Origin: Bryobacterales bacterium F-183
Lineage (GTDB): Bacteria > Acidobacteriota > Terriglobia > Bryobacterales > Bryobacteraceae
Reading direction: 5' to 3'
Assembly: GCA_016865505.2 (NCBI GenBank)
Contig: AP025252.1
Span: 1,736,001 to 1,800,000 of the forward strand
Length of the DNA stretch: 64,000 nt
The notes beneath the pieces are model-generated. The model searched no databases. It saw nothing but the letters and a program-made list of their open reading frames with translations, and had not been told where the DNA came from. Of the stretch, positions 1 through 8,867 are shown piece by piece. Positions within the stretch are counted from its first letter, which is position 1, and the number at the start of each line of letters is the position of its first letter. The translations under genes were made by a program, and so were the position numbers.

Positions 1-456
1 GGTACGATCCTTTACGACGCCGTCTACCTCGCCGCTGCCGACCAATTGAAATCTCAGGTAGGACGCAAAGTGTTGATTCTGCTCACCGACGGCATGGACC
101 AGGGCAGCCGTTACACCCGCGACAAGGCCATCGAAGGCGCCCAGAAAGCCGACGCCATCATCTACAGCATCTTCCACGCGGACTTCCGCCGGAACGGATA
201 CTTCTACCGTCCCTCTTCCGGCGACCTCAAGCGCATGTCCGAGGAGACCGGCGGCCGCATGTTCGAGGCCGGACGTGGGAACCTCAACGAAATCTTCAAA
301 GAGATTGAAGAGGACGTCCGCAGCCAGTACTCCATTGGCTTCACGCCCACGAACGGCACCAAGGATGGTACGTTCCGCAAGCTCGAAATCCGCCCCAAGA
401 ACAAGGAATACAAGATCTTTGCTCGCAAAGGGTACTACGCGGTCCGCCCCGACTAG
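1..456 (+). CDS. VWFA-related acidobacterial protein, C-terminal part (5' end outside window)
   Basis: The frame is open from base 1, so the gene begins before the window and only its last 151 residues are seen. The segment VLILLTDGMDQGSR is the typical second strand and loop of a von Willebrand A domain as found in the acidobacterial VWFA-related family. It is followed by the family's usual tail: an AIIYSIFHADF strand, an EETGGRMFEAG segment and a YSIGFTPTNGTKDGTFRKLEIR beta region ending near KGYYA. Members are usually secreted and of unknown function. A second, broken member lies at 61270-62926. The next gene follows after about 165 bases in which I see no other gene. Confidence 0.85.
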   Translation, partial: GTILYDAVYLAAADQLKSQVGRKVLILLTDGMDQGSRYTRDKAIEGAQKADAIIYSIFHADFRRNGYFYRPSSGDLKRMSEETGGRMFEAGRGNLNEIFKEIEEDVRSQYSIGFTPTNGTKDGTFRKLEIRPKNKEYKIFARKGYYAVRPD

Positions 457-620
457 GGGTATTCTCTAGCGGCTAGCCATCTTTCCTAGAGGGCGTCATA
501 GGTTAGTACCCCTTACAAGTGTTGGCAAAGGCTTAGTACAGGAGATAGCCCCGACAGTACCTTGGTTCGATGGGATCGAGCGTGATTTTTTCTCAGAATG
601 ATCTCACCCTGAGGAATTTC

Positions 621-1301
621 ATGCTCATTCGCACGATTGCTTACTGTGGCCTCGCCACTTCGGCCTGCTGGGCCGGAATCGCCAACCCCGGTGTTTCCAG
701 CCAGTTGACCTCCACCGAGCGTTCGGTCCCGACCCTGGATCAGGTGTCGCGCCTCCAAACGCCCTCTTATATGACAGGCGGCCGCATCTACGACAGTTAC
801 GTGCTGTATCTCAACGTAGCGTCCTCCTCGGGGCCTGCTGCGGATTCGTTCTCTGCGCCACAGATTCAGGCGGCCAACGCGACTTTCGGATCCGGTCCGG
901 TGGACACCACCAGCTTCTTTACCTACGATGGCGGCGAGAGCCCCACGCAGTTCGTGAACCTACTCGCCAACTCCACAACCGTCGGTAGCGAATCGACCAC
1001 CAGTGGCAGCGATGCGTTCGGCTTCTCGTCTTACTCGGTGACGCCCACCATCAGCAGCACGGAAATCCTGAGCGATGGACCCGTCCCCGGTGCGACCCTC
1101 GGCGACGGCAGCAGCACCACGAACGACACGACGGCCCCCACCACGTACAATACAGCCTCCCTTGGCGGACGCTTTGCTTCTCCCCAGGTGATCACCCTCG
1201 CCGCAGAACCGGTGCCGGAACCTTCCACGGGCATCGCCGCCGGACTCGCATCGAGCGTTCTCTTGTGGTTGCGCCACCGTTCGCGCAGCGCAAAGAAGTA
1301 G
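621..1301 (+). CDS. PEP-CTERM sorting domain protein
   Basis: This is a predicted 226-residue secreted protein. The N-terminus LIRTIAYCGLATSACWAG is a signal peptide. The C-terminus has the exosortase sorting signal in order: the motif VPEPS, a hydrophobic segment (GIAAGLASSVLLWL) and a basic tail RHRSRSAKK. In this class exosortase is expected to process the protein at the envelope. The middle is Ser/Thr-rich, low-complexity and unrecognised. I chose the ATG at 621 because GAGGA lies five bases upstream and the signal peptide then starts at once; an in-frame start at 570 would put 17 unrelated residues before it. No exosortase gene is in the window. Confidence 0.75.
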   Translation: MLIRTIAYCGLATSACWAGIANPGVSSQLTSTERSVPTLDQVSRLQTPSYMTGGRIYDSYVLYLNVASSSGPAADSFSAPQIQAANATFGSGPVDTTSFFTYDGGESPTQFVNLLANSTTVGSESTTSGSDAFGFSSYSVTPTISSTEILSDGPVPGATLGDGSSTTNDTTAPTTYNTASLGGRFASPQVITLAAEPVPEPSTGIAAGLASSVLLWLRHRSRSAKK

Positions 1302-1435
1302 AAAAAGCCGTTCTCTAGCCATCCGGGATAGAACGTACTACTACTCTGCTAAGTAGAGACCTTAGAGGAAATCCCCCCCAGGTCAGGCATTCACTCGGTA
1401 GTAAACCTATCAGACGCCGCCCATGATGATTATGG

Positions 1436-3385
1436 ATGGTAGTCTCAACAGCAGAATGCTTGCGGTGCGGCAAGCAGTTCTACCCTCGGATGGGTGAAGA
1501 ATTTTGCTCCCAGGCGCACGCCCGCGAATACTTCGGTGTTGGCGCGGCACGCGCCCTGGAACAGCAATCCCTTCCGGAAGCATCGCCTGCTGCCCGGGAA
1601 AAACACGCTATCGCTGCGGAAGTCCAGCTGGACCCTGGTCTCTCCAGAACCGGTCGCCATCGTGTGATGCGGCTGTTGAATCTGGCTCCCGTCGAAACAC
1701 CGGCCGCTCCGCCGGAAGTCTCCGCTCCGGCAGCAATTGCCGCTGCACCACCCGAAGCTCCGGTCGTCGAACCACTACCACCGCCGCCGCCTCCAGCGCC
1801 TGTTGAGCCGCCGTTTTTCAGCAAGATCTGCCGTGTGCGCTTCCCGCGCCGTGGCTGCGCTCCCACTGCCGCCCCCATTCTGCACGAACACTTCGCGGCG
1901 ATGTCGCCCGTCGCCTCGACGGAGGAAGAGAACACCGCCACCGCGCAGTTGTTCGCCCTCGATCAGGCACTATCTCCGGATACGCCACTCGAACTCGCGC
2001 CGCCCCCCGTTCATCCTCCGCAGTGTTTGCCGTTGACGATGCCTGCCATCGCAGCCGTCCAAGGCGCGCGCAATGCACTCTGGGAGGACACGTCCTGGTT
2101 CTGGTTTGCGGGTGAAGCCTTGGAACTCCCGGTGTCTGGCCCCGAGATCGCGACGCCTGAGCCTTCGCGCAATCGGACGCGCCGCCTGTTCCGTACTCCC
2201 GGCAAGGAAAAGCTCCGGTCGTTCAACCTCAGTACGTACCGGCACGTGTACAAGGAATCGCTCGAACCCTGGATCATTCCGCCGCGCCCCGCCCTGCCTC
2301 GTTGGATCGGCGAGCCCGTCAAGTTTGATTGGGCACGGCTCGTTGCCCGGCTTGCGGATTTCGAACCGAAGTTGCCGGCCGTTCCGCCGCTCGGTTCCGC
2401 GAAAGATCCGGAACTGCCGACCAACCCGTCCATGATGGTGGGTTCTACGACGGCCGGCCACACCGGCATGCGCCGCGCCCAAAGCGCGTTGCCGTATCTT
2501 GGCCGGGTGGTACAGTTCTGGCAGGCGCAATCCTGGTTTACCCGGTCACTCGCACTTGCGATTCCCGTACTGGCCTTTGTTGCACTAAAGCCGTCGTTTG
2601 ACGGCAGCTTGGCCGAGCCAGTGGTCCTGGCCAAAGAGATGCCGGCCGCGCAGTCTACCGTGATTCGTCGCAATCCGACGCGCGAACGGAAGATCGTGGA
2701 GTCGAAGCTACCGGCCGCTACCGCGGTGCCTGCCGTCGCCCCTGCCGGCGCCGCCGGACTCCCGGAAGCCAAGGTGGAGCCCAAGCTCAACCAGGTGGAC
2801 CGCATGCTGCTGGCGCGTGCCGCCGTCGAACTCGCCGACGACTTCTCCTTCGGCCTCGACAGTTGGGACTCCCGCAACGGTACCGCCTGGACATACGACC
2901 AGACCGGATTTATCCGGCCCCGTAGCCTCGCCCTGTACCGTCCGTCCATGAATCTTACGGATTATTCCGTGCAGTTTTTGGGCAAGATCGACTATGCGGC
3001 CATCGGCTGGGTAGTCCGCGCTGTAGATTTCAATAACTACCATGCTGTCAAGCTGGTACAGCGCGGCGGCGGACCCCTGCCTCGGTACACAATCGTGCGT
3101 TATTCGGTGGTTGACGGCAAAGAAGGTCCGCGAATTGAGCATCCTTTACCGCTCAACCTCTATAAAGACACGCTCTTCCGCATCCGAATGGATATTAGGG
3201 GGTCGGATTACGCGATCCTTGTGCAGGACTCCGTCGTCGACTCTTGGTCGGATGACCGGTTCCCGTTCGGCGGCGTAGGGTTTTTCTCCGGCCGCGGTGA
3301 GGAATCCCGGGTTCGCTGGGTGCAGGTGACCTATCAGAACGATCTGATCGGTAAGATTTGCGCCTGGTTTGCGCCGCGGGTGTAG
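1436..3385 (+). CDS. Modular zinc-finger, proline-rich, single-TM protein with C-terminal beta-sandwich domain
   Basis: The 649-residue product has an N-terminal Cys motif (CLRCGKQFYP then FCS), which resembles a small treble-clef zinc finger. Residues about 80-130 are Pro/Ala-rich linker with PPPPPPAP. A single hydrophobic stretch near residues 368-386 (SLALAIPVLAFVAL) is a predicted membrane segment. The last 180 residues (DDFSFGLDSW to VRWVQVTYQ) look like a LamG or DUF1080-type beta-sandwich as found in sugar-binding or glycan-associated proteins. The topology suggests a cytoplasmic zinc finger joined to an external beta domain. I do not know a named family with this full architecture. 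It precedes a TPR gene by about 95 bases and may be cotranscribed with it. Confidence 0.7.
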   Translation: MVVSTAECLRCGKQFYPRMGEEFCSQAHAREYFGVGAARALEQQSLPEASPAAREKHAIAAEVQLDPGLSRTGRHRVMRLLNLAPVETPAAPPEVSAPAAIAAAPPEAPVVEPLPPPPPPAPVEPPFFSKICRVRFPRRGCAPTAAPILHEHFAAMSPVASTEEENTATAQLFALDQALSPDTPLELAPPPVHPPQCLPLTMPAIAAVQGARNALWEDTSWFWFAGEALELPVSGPEIATPEPSRNRTRRLFRTPGKEKLRSFNLSTYRHVYKESLEPWIIPPRPALPRWIGEPVKFDWARLVARLADFEPKLPAVPPLGSAKDPELPTNPSMMVGSTTAGHTGMRRAQSALPYLGRVVQFWQAQSWFTRSLALAIPVLAFVALKPSFDGSLAEPVVLAKEMPAAQSTVIRRNPTRERKIVESKLPAATAVPAVAPAGAAGLPEAKVEPKLNQVDRMLLARAAVELADDFSFGLDSWDSRNGTAWTYDQTGFIRPRSLALYRPSMNLTDYSVQFLGKIDYAAIGWVVRAVDFNNYHAVKLVQRGGGPLPRYTIVRYSVVDGKEGPRIEHPLPLNLYKDTLFRIRMDIRGSDYAILVQDSVVDSWSDDRFPFGGVGFFSGRGEESRVRWVQVTYQNDLIGKICAWFAPRV

Positions 3386-3481
3386 ACGAGGGAACAAGCG
3401 AAGTCCGGCCGAGCGGGGCAGAACGCCGCCACCCCACAACGAGTTTTTCGAAGTGATCTGAAGAGAGGTTCTACAGGGAAG

Positions 3482-5077
3482 ATGAGCAAAGGACCGGCAG
3501 AGAAAAAAGACAGCGCGGTTTCCGCATTTTTGGCCCGTGCGGTGGCGCTGCATCTGGAAGGCAAGCGCCAGGAAGCGCTCGAAGAGTTGCAGGGAGCCGT
3601 GAACGCGGGCGAGGATTCTCCGGAAGTCCACTCGGCCAAGGGCCACCTGCTCTATGAACTGAACCAGTTTGAAGAGGCGGCCAATTCGTACCAGCGGCTG
3701 CTCGAACTGGTGCCTAACCATCCGACGGCCAATTTCAACCTGGCCATCTGCCAGGAAAAGCTGACCAAGTGGGCCGAGGCCGCGGCGTCGTTCCAGCGCG
3801 CCTTGGTGTACGACGCAGAACGCGTCGACACTCGCCTGGGCTTGGGGATCTGCCTACTGCACAGCGACAAGGCCGAGCAGGCCTTGGAACAGTTTGACCG
3901 TGTCCTGGCTCGCGACGAAAAGAATGAGACGGCGCAGTTCGGCCGCGCCGTAGCGCTGCAGATTTTGTGGAAGTTCGACGAAGCCGCCGCGGGCTACCGC
4001 AAGCTGCTGTCGCGTAACCCCAAGTTTGAAGAGTGCCTGGTCAATCTCGTCACCATCGGCATGGCCCGCAAGGACGAAGCGATGACCCGCGAATTCGCGG
4101 AAAAGCTGCTCACCCTGCGTCCCAACTCTCTCACCGCTCTCGAAGGTCTGGCCAGCTGCGCGTTCTCCTCGAACGACCATGAAGCCGCCGCCACCTTTTG
4201 CGCCAAGCTCGTCGAAGCCTCGCCGGACCACTTTGAACGCTGGTTCAACCTGGGCGTCGCGCAGCAGAAGTGCAACCGCTACACCGACGCGATCGCCGCG
4301 TACGGCAAGGCGTTGCAGATCCGTCCGGACGCCAAGCAGGCTTGGGTAAACCTCGGTATTTCCCAGCAGGAATCGGGCGACCTCGAAGGCGCCAAGTCCT
4401 CGTACGAAAAGGCCCTGCAGTTGGCGCCGGAACTCAACGACGTACAGTACAACCTCGCGTCGGTCTACGAGCAGTTGAACGCCACCGAAGAAGCCGAGCA
4501 GTTGTACGCCAAGCTCCTATCGCGCAACCCTGACTGGGAAGACGCCTGGTTCCGCCTCGGCCACATCCGCCTGCAGCGTAACGACTACCGTACGGCTGGC
4601 GAAGCGTTCGAGCAGTGTGTCCGCCGCCGCCCTGAGTGGGTGGAAGCGCATATGAACCTCGCGCTTTGCTGCTGGAACACCGGGTTGCAGGATCACGCGG
4701 CCAAGTCCTTCGAAGTGGTGCTCTCGCAGAACCCCACCTCGCTAGACGCACTCCGTGGCCTCGCCGCCATGGCCATCGAGAAGGAAGACTTCGAACAGGC
4801 GCTCGACATGCAGGCTCGCATGATCGAAGCCGGCGAGCGCTCGCCCGAACTCTTCTACAACACGGGTCTGCTCTTGCAGAAGTCCGGCCAACTCGACGAT
4901 GCCATTCGCCTATACCGCGAAGCGCTCAACGAAAAGCCGCAGTTCGCCGAAGCGATGCTGAACCTCGGCCACGCCCTCAAGGCGCAAGGTCTGCAGGACG
5001 AAGCTCGCAAGCTCTGGAAGCAGGCTCTGGACATCAAGCCGGAACTCGCCGCCGGATACTTCGACCGCGCGTCGTAG
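3482..5077 (+). CDS. Tetratricopeptide repeat protein
   Basis: The 531-residue product is built almost entirely of 34-residue TPR units, with recurring patterns such as AEAAASFQRAL, AIAAYGKALQIRPDAKQAWVNLG and AIRLYREALNEKPQFAEAMLNLGHAL. I count about a dozen units. There is no clear signal peptide or catalytic domain, so it is likely a soluble scaffold that binds other proteins. AGGGAAG just before the ATG supports the start. A hairpin terminator follows at 5098-5137. The upstream membrane protein is a plausible partner, but this is only inference from adjacency. Confidence 0.85.
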   Translation: MSKGPAEKKDSAVSAFLARAVALHLEGKRQEALEELQGAVNAGEDSPEVHSAKGHLLYELNQFEEAANSYQRLLELVPNHPTANFNLAICQEKLTKWAEAAASFQRALVYDAERVDTRLGLGICLLHSDKAEQALEQFDRVLARDEKNETAQFGRAVALQILWKFDEAAAGYRKLLSRNPKFEECLVNLVTIGMARKDEAMTREFAEKLLTLRPNSLTALEGLASCAFSSNDHEAAATFCAKLVEASPDHFERWFNLGVAQQKCNRYTDAIAAYGKALQIRPDAKQAWVNLGISQQESGDLEGAKSSYEKALQLAPELNDVQYNLASVYEQLNATEEAEQLYAKLLSRNPDWEDAWFRLGHIRLQRNDYRTAGEAFEQCVRRRPEWVEAHMNLALCCWNTGLQDHAAKSFEVVLSQNPTSLDALRGLAAMAIEKEDFEQALDMQARMIEAGERSPELFYNTGLLLQKSGQLDDAIRLYREALNEKPQFAEAMLNLGHALKAQGLQDEARKLWKQALDIKPELAAGYFDRAS

Positions 5078-5097
5078 TCTCCGACAATCTGAGAAAA

Positions 5098-5137
5098 AAG
5101 GCCGCGAGGCGCTGGGAAACGGCGCTTCGCGGCCTTT
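5098..5137 (+). terminator. Rho-independent terminator, probably bidirectional
   Basis: An inverted repeat AAAGGCCGCGA...TCGCGGCCTTT encloses a short loop and lies between two convergent genes, 20 bases after the TPR gene stop. A-rich sequence on the left and T-rich on the right let it serve both strands. Confidence 0.75.
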
Positions 5138-5168
5138 GCTATTTCAGCAACAACAACCAGCGGAACTA

Positions 5169-5924
5169 CTACCGGATCTGAGCCGACGAGTTCTCCATCT
5201 CACGGCTCGGCGAGTCGTTCAGTTCGGTCGCGAACGAGTAATAGAAAATCGTGTTGCCACGAATCATGTTCACTCCCGACGTCGCCGCCATCTGGATCCC
5301 ACCATTGAATCCGTAGATCGTATTTCCGGAAATCAGGTCGCCAGACGGTGATCTGGTATCCGTCGGCGTGGGGTTGTAGCAGATGGCCAACGGACCGCGA
5401 TTCAAAGACACCAGGTTGTTGTCGACAATCCGGTTTCCATGGCTCATGCCGCCGCGTACAAAAATCCCAAGCCCAACGTTGGCGAAGTTATTGCGCTCCA
5501 CCACCACGCCCGACGACTGCATGATCATCACGCCCACTTCCGGCGGCAGCAGACCCGCGCCGCGAATGTCCAGATCACGAAGCGTAACGCTGGCGCTGTT
5601 CATGACCGTAACGCCAAAGCCCAGCCGCGACAGGCGCCCATTGTGTACCCGCACGCCGGTGGCGTTCATAATCTGTATGCCGGTACCAGTGTTGCGCCCG
5701 ATGCCTCCGATCTCAAAGCCATTCAGATCCAGTGTGACGCCACTGGCGGTAATCATCACCCCCGTTTGCCCGTCGCTCACATTCAGGTTGCGGCTCAAAG
5801 CGTAACTGCCGGGCTGATCGATGACGCTGCCGGCGGCGATAAACTGCACAGGGTTCTGCTGCGCGAACAGAGCTTGTGCCAACAGCGCACCAACAGCCAG
5901 GGACCCCAAACGAATCATACTCAT
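5169..5924 (-). CDS. Secreted right-handed beta-helix (NosD/PbH1-like) protein
   Basis: The 251-residue product starts with a signal peptide (MSMIRLGSLAVGALLAQALFA). The rest repeats short strands with Asn ladders, for example GVTLDLNGFEIGG, GVRVHNGRLSRLG, SVTLRDLDIRG, GVVVERNNFANVG and NRIVDNNLVSLN. This is the pattern of parallel beta-helix (PbH1) repeats seen in pectate-lyase-like and NosD proteins. No catalytic residues can be assigned, so a polysaccharide-related role is only a guess. AAGGAG five bases before the ATG at 5924 fixes the start. It is divergent from the barrel protein at 6030. Confidence 0.75.
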   Translation of the reverse strand: MSMIRLGSLAVGALLAQALFAQQNPVQFIAAGSVIDQPGSYALSRNLNVSDGQTGVMITASGVTLDLNGFEIGGIGRNTGTGIQIMNATGVRVHNGRLSRLGFGVTVMNSASVTLRDLDIRGAGLLPPEVGVMIMQSSGVVVERNNFANVGLGIFVRGGMSHGNRIVDNNLVSLNRGPLAICYNPTPTDTRSPSGDLISGNTIYGFNGGIQMAATSGVNMIRGNTIFYYSFATELNDSPSREMENSSAQIR

Positions 5925-6029
5925 TTCGTCTCCTTACGGTTTTTGCGCGGACTTCGTGCCCGCGGCTTCGGACTTGTATGTCGCGACGGGTAGCGAAATC
6001 CCCCCTCCTGGCGCTACTCTCAAAACAGT

Positions 6030-6614
6030 TTGCGCTTCTGTTGGGTTTTTCTTCTATCGTTGAACTTCGCGTTGCCCGCCGCCGCACAGGTTTTTGTATC
6101 GGCGCAGGGCGGCGCTGCGGCTATCTCGAATGGCGCTGCCGTTTCGGCCTCTCCGGTCGCGGCCGCCAGTTACGACTCAAAGCCCGGAGCAGCCTTTGCG
6201 GCGTCCGCCGGGTATCTGTTCAATGACTGGATCGGCGCGGAATCCGTCTACTCGTTCAACCGCAATCGCATCCTGACATCCGAGGTTGCGGGCTCTTCGC
6301 TCAACCAGCGCGAGTTTACGGCGAAGCAGCATTCCTGGACCTTCGAAGCCATGCTCTACTTCCGCCCGCGTACCTCGCGCATTCGTCCCTACCTATCCGC
6401 AGGACCATCGCTGGTGCAGGCGCGGGAACGCACCTTGGGAGGCCTCCGCGTGGCAGTCGGCACGGACCTCATGCTGTCCAATGGCTGGGGCTTCCGCTAT
6501 TCGTTTAGTGAAGTGATGAGCCGCAATCCGCTGGCGACAGACCTGCGTCCGTCAATTGGCGGCAAGCTCCTGAACTTTCAAAACCAGTTCGGGATCGTCA
6601 AAGTCTTCCGCTAG
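6030..6614 (+). CDS. Outer-membrane beta-barrel protein (OmpA/OprF-like barrel)
   Basis: The 194-residue product has a signal peptide ending in LPAAAQ, then alternating strands typical of small eight-stranded porin-like barrels: AAFAASAGYLFNDWIGAESVYSF, WTFEAMLYFRP, RIRPYLSAGPSLV, LRVAVGTDLMLSNGWGFRYSFSE. It ends in a short aromatic/hydrophobic tail (FGIVKVFR). Outer membrane location is inferred. The predicted start is a TTG at 6030 without a strong ribosome binding site; no better in-frame start is visible. Its stop overlaps by four bases the end of the convergent gene at 6611-6931. Confidence 0.65.
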   Translation: MRFCWVFLLSLNFALPAAAQVFVSAQGGAAAISNGAAVSASPVAAASYDSKPGAAFAASAGYLFNDWIGAESVYSFNRNRILTSEVAGSSLNQREFTAKQHSWTFEAMLYFRPRTSRIRPYLSAGPSLVQARERTLGGLRVAVGTDLMLSNGWGFRYSFSEVMSRNPLATDLRPSIGGKLLNFQNQFGIVKVFR

Positions 6615-6931
6615 TGTCCGCAGTAGCGCGAGTACGGGCAGCCAGGCCAGTAAATCGGCGCATTCTCGACATGTTCACCCAGCAGTCTCGCGTGGCAGAC
6701 CTCGCAGGGATTGGCCGCCTGCGCCTTTTCCGACGGCACTGCCGCGACAAGATGCTCAAACACGCAAAGCTGCTCGCCCGCATCGCGGCTTTCCGACAGA
6801 ATTCGTAAGGGTCCGTCTTCCTGCTCCAGCCGTACCAGAGCAGAAAAGATCCTGGACTTGAGCGTCGACGGTGCCCCCGGCGCGGTATCGGTATCAGAGG
6901 ACAACGAGGCTCGCAGTAAATCTTCCATCAT
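6611..6931 (-). CDS. Small Cys-rich protein coupled to ECF sigma factor (putative regulator)
   Basis: The 106-residue product is not recognised. Its C-terminal third contains C-x2-C-H and two more Cys plus His residues (CEVCHARLLGEH, PGCPYSRYCGH), suggesting metal binding. A further Cys-Val-Phe-Glu-His occurs in the middle. The ATG at 6931 overlaps the sigma factor stop in an ATGA, and AAGGAGG lies just upstream inside the sigma gene, so translation is coupled. In this position one expects a zinc-containing anti-sigma factor, but it has no membrane segment and the Cys/His pattern is not the usual ZAS motif. An alternative is a haem- or redox-binding partner. Confidence 0.6.
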   Translation of the reverse strand: MMEDLLRASLSSDTDTAPGAPSTLKSRIFSALVRLEQEDGPLRILSESRDAGEQLCVFEHLVAAVPSEKAQAANPCEVCHARLLGEHVENAPIYWPGCPYSRYCGH

Positions 6932-7527
6932 TCTTCCTCCTTCCCTTTCCCGTCATTTAACCACTGTTTGCCGAACTGCGCCCTGGCGCGCGCCAGTAAG
7001 CGTTCAACCGCCTTTACTGTCTTCCCCAACCCCTCAGCCATTTCCAGCGACGATCGCCCGTCCCAGTATTTCCATCGCAGCACGATCGCGTATTCATACG
7101 GCAGGTCATCCAGAATTCGCGAGGCCCGTGCCGAGTCGCGCTCCGCATCGATCATCCCCTCCGCCGAAAGGCCCACTGCCGCAGGTGCCGTTTCCGCCTC
7201 CTCCGTGTCGATGCCCTCCGTGAGCCACTGCGCGTCCCGCAGCGTCCGGCGATAGTAGTCCTCGACCTTGTTCCGCGCAATCCCCAGCACCCAGTTTTGC
7301 AATGCCGCGTCACCCTGATAGCCCGGGAGAGCGCGCCAAGCAGCGACAAACACGTCCTGCACGAGGTCCGGTACGGCCTCCGTCCGAGGAAACAACCGGC
7401 GCCAGACATAGCGATAGACCGCATCGCTATACAGTTCGACGAAGCGTGCGGTTGCCTTCCGGTCGCGCTGACGGATCGCGGCGGCGAGTTCCAGGTCCGA
7501 CTTTGCGACGTCGAGGGGATTGCTCAC
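6928..7527 (-). CDS. ECF-type RNA polymerase sigma factor
   Basis: The 199-residue product has region 2 (FVELYSDAVYRYVWRRL, then PDLVQDVFVAAWRALPGYQGDAALQNWVLGIARNKVEDYYRR) and region 4 (ILDDLPYEYAIVLRWKYWDGRSSLEMAEGLGKTVKAVERLLARARAQF). These give core binding, -10 recognition and -35 helix-turn-helix binding. Length is normal for the family. The start is a GTG at 7527 with only a weak purine stretch upstream. It is cotranscribed with the overlapping Cys-rich gene downstream. Confidence 0.9.
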   Translation of the reverse strand: MSNPLDVAKSDLELAAAIRQRDRKATARFVELYSDAVYRYVWRRLFPRTEAVPDLVQDVFVAAWRALPGYQGDAALQNWVLGIARNKVEDYYRRTLRDAQWLTEGIDTEEAETAPAAVGLSAEGMIDAERDSARASRILDDLPYEYAIVLRWKYWDGRSSLEMAEGLGKTVKAVERLLARARAQFGKQWLNDGKGKEEE

Positions 7528-7830
7528 AGGGCTTCATGCAAATGGTCGCAAAAATGGAGCGTTTCCCCCTCGCCCATGGAAATGGTGCATGTTACTTCGT
7601 CCGCCTACGCCGTTCCCTAGCACTCTGGACCGGTCGGAACTCGTCTATCAAGTCCTCGCCGGCGACTACTCCAGAACTTTCCTGATCTTCTCGCCACTTC
7701 CGTCGCTTGCCGCGCTCGACGAAGGAGTCAGCCGCTCCGCCGCAGCCTATCTACGCTCCACGGGCAGTCCGTCCCTTTCTGGCTGGTCCGCAACAACTAG
7801 CAGCCCCTGAGCTCAAAGTCCCAATAAATA
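7528..7830. other. Intergenic region without a supportable gene
   Basis: Between the sigma factor start and the hairpin at 7832 I see only short ORFs with no recognisable protein. The region should contain the sigma factor promoter, but I could not assign convincing elements. Confidence 0.5.
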
Positions 7831-7831
7831 G

Positions 7832-7876
7832 AAAAGTGCCGGGTGATCCTCTCCACGAAAGAGGAACCCGGCACTT
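7832..7876 (-). terminator. Strong hairpin terminator of the coiled-coil gene
   Basis: Arms AAGTGCCGGGT (7834-7844) and ACCCGGCACTT (7866-7876) pair perfectly, and an inner stem TCCTCT/AGAGGA extends the helix. On the minus strand the stem is followed by TTTTCTATTT. It lies 86 bases after the stop at 7962. Confidence 0.8.
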
Positions 7877-7961
7877 AGTTGAGAGAGGAACTTTCAAGAG
7901 CAAGTGAGCCCGCTGCCGTGAATTGCAGACCGCTGGCCCACTGCCCTCTCCAGGAGTCGTG

Positions 7962-8867
7962 TTAGCTGCGGCGGGCTGACTCCTTAACCTTCGGCACCGC
8001 GAGGTAGCCGGACACCTTGTCCTTCGAAATCTGGTTGATCACCAGTTCCAGCGGCATGCGAGCCTGCGAGGTGTAGAACTGCACAGGTTCGTTCACGTTC
8101 TTATCTTTCTTCTCCACCGTACGGTCGTCAGCGATGACGTTTACCGTAAAGCGGCTCTTCTTCACGTCAGCCTTCTTCAGCGCCAGCTGAATGTTGCCGA
8201 CCTTCTGCGGACCCTTCGTGTTCTTGTCCAGCGTGAACTCGTAGTAGTCGCGCTCACCCAGCTTCTTCAGCGCATCCAGTTCACTGGCGTTCGTCGCGAT
8301 CAAGCCGCTCATCACGCCCATATCGCCGGTCATACGCTTCAAGTCGGTGATCGTACGATCCAACTCGTCCTTGGTGCTTGCCACCTGCGTCTGTACCGAG
8401 CCGACATCGGTCTTGATCGTGTTCAGCGATTCGTCAACCTGGGTGGCCTTCTCTTCATTCGACTTGCGCCAGTCCTCCAGGCGCGACGTCATCTCTTCGT
8501 TGCGCGTGGTCAGTTCCTTCAGCTGCTTGGCCGTCAATGCGCGAGCATTGGCCTGGATCTGCAGTTGGCGTTGCGCTGCCTTCTGGGCAGCGGCTGTTTC
8601 CGCGTTCAGCTTGGCAATGGTTTCGTTCATTGTCGCCGTATTCTCTTGCTTCACGGCAGTAACGGACGTTTCCATTTCCGTACGCATCTTGTCCATTTGT
8701 TGATGCGTCTTTGCCAGTTCGTCGCGAACGGCATTGGATTGGTGAGTCTGAAAAGCGAGTCCGCCAAGAGCGGCTACTAACGCAACTCCCAACACAACCT
8801 TGCCGGCAACCCCTTCGTTGCGCGGGTGGTTTTCGACGACGACGGGCTTGGTTTCAAAGTTCGACAT
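7962..8867 (-). CDS. Membrane-anchored coiled-coil protein of unknown function
   Basis: The 301-residue product has one membrane segment near residues 22-40 (VAGKVVLGVALVAALGGLAF). A long coiled coil follows from about 50 to 195, rich in Lys, Glu, Gln and Thr (for example AKTHQQMDKMRTEMETSVTAVKQ). The globular C-terminal domain is a lysine-rich beta region containing DYYEFTLDKNTKGPQKVGNIQLALKKAD and YLAVPKVKE. A short cytoplasmic N-terminus and periplasmic coiled coil are likely. I recognise no enzyme family. GAGAG upstream supports the ATG. It is 149 bases downstream of a histidine kinase gene and has its own terminator, so it may be monocistronic. Confidence 0.75.
   Translation of the reverse strand: MSNFETKPVVVENHPRNEGVAGKVVLGVALVAALGGLAFQTHQSNAVRDELAKTHQQMDKMRTEMETSVTAVKQENTATMNETIAKLNAETAAAQKAAQRQLQIQANARALTAKQLKELTTRNEEMTSRLEDWRKSNEEKATQVDESLNTIKTDVGSVQTQVASTKDELDRTITDLKRMTGDMGVMSGLIATNASELDALKKLGERDYYEFTLDKNTKGPQKVGNIQLALKKADVKKSRFTVNVIADDRTVEKKDKNVNEPVQFYTSQARMPLELVINQISKDKVSGYLAVPKVKESARRS

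Noticed and set aside
7520-7810. 96-codon plus-strand ORF after the sigma factor
   Set aside because: No ribosome site, no domain, and it starts inside the sigma gene.
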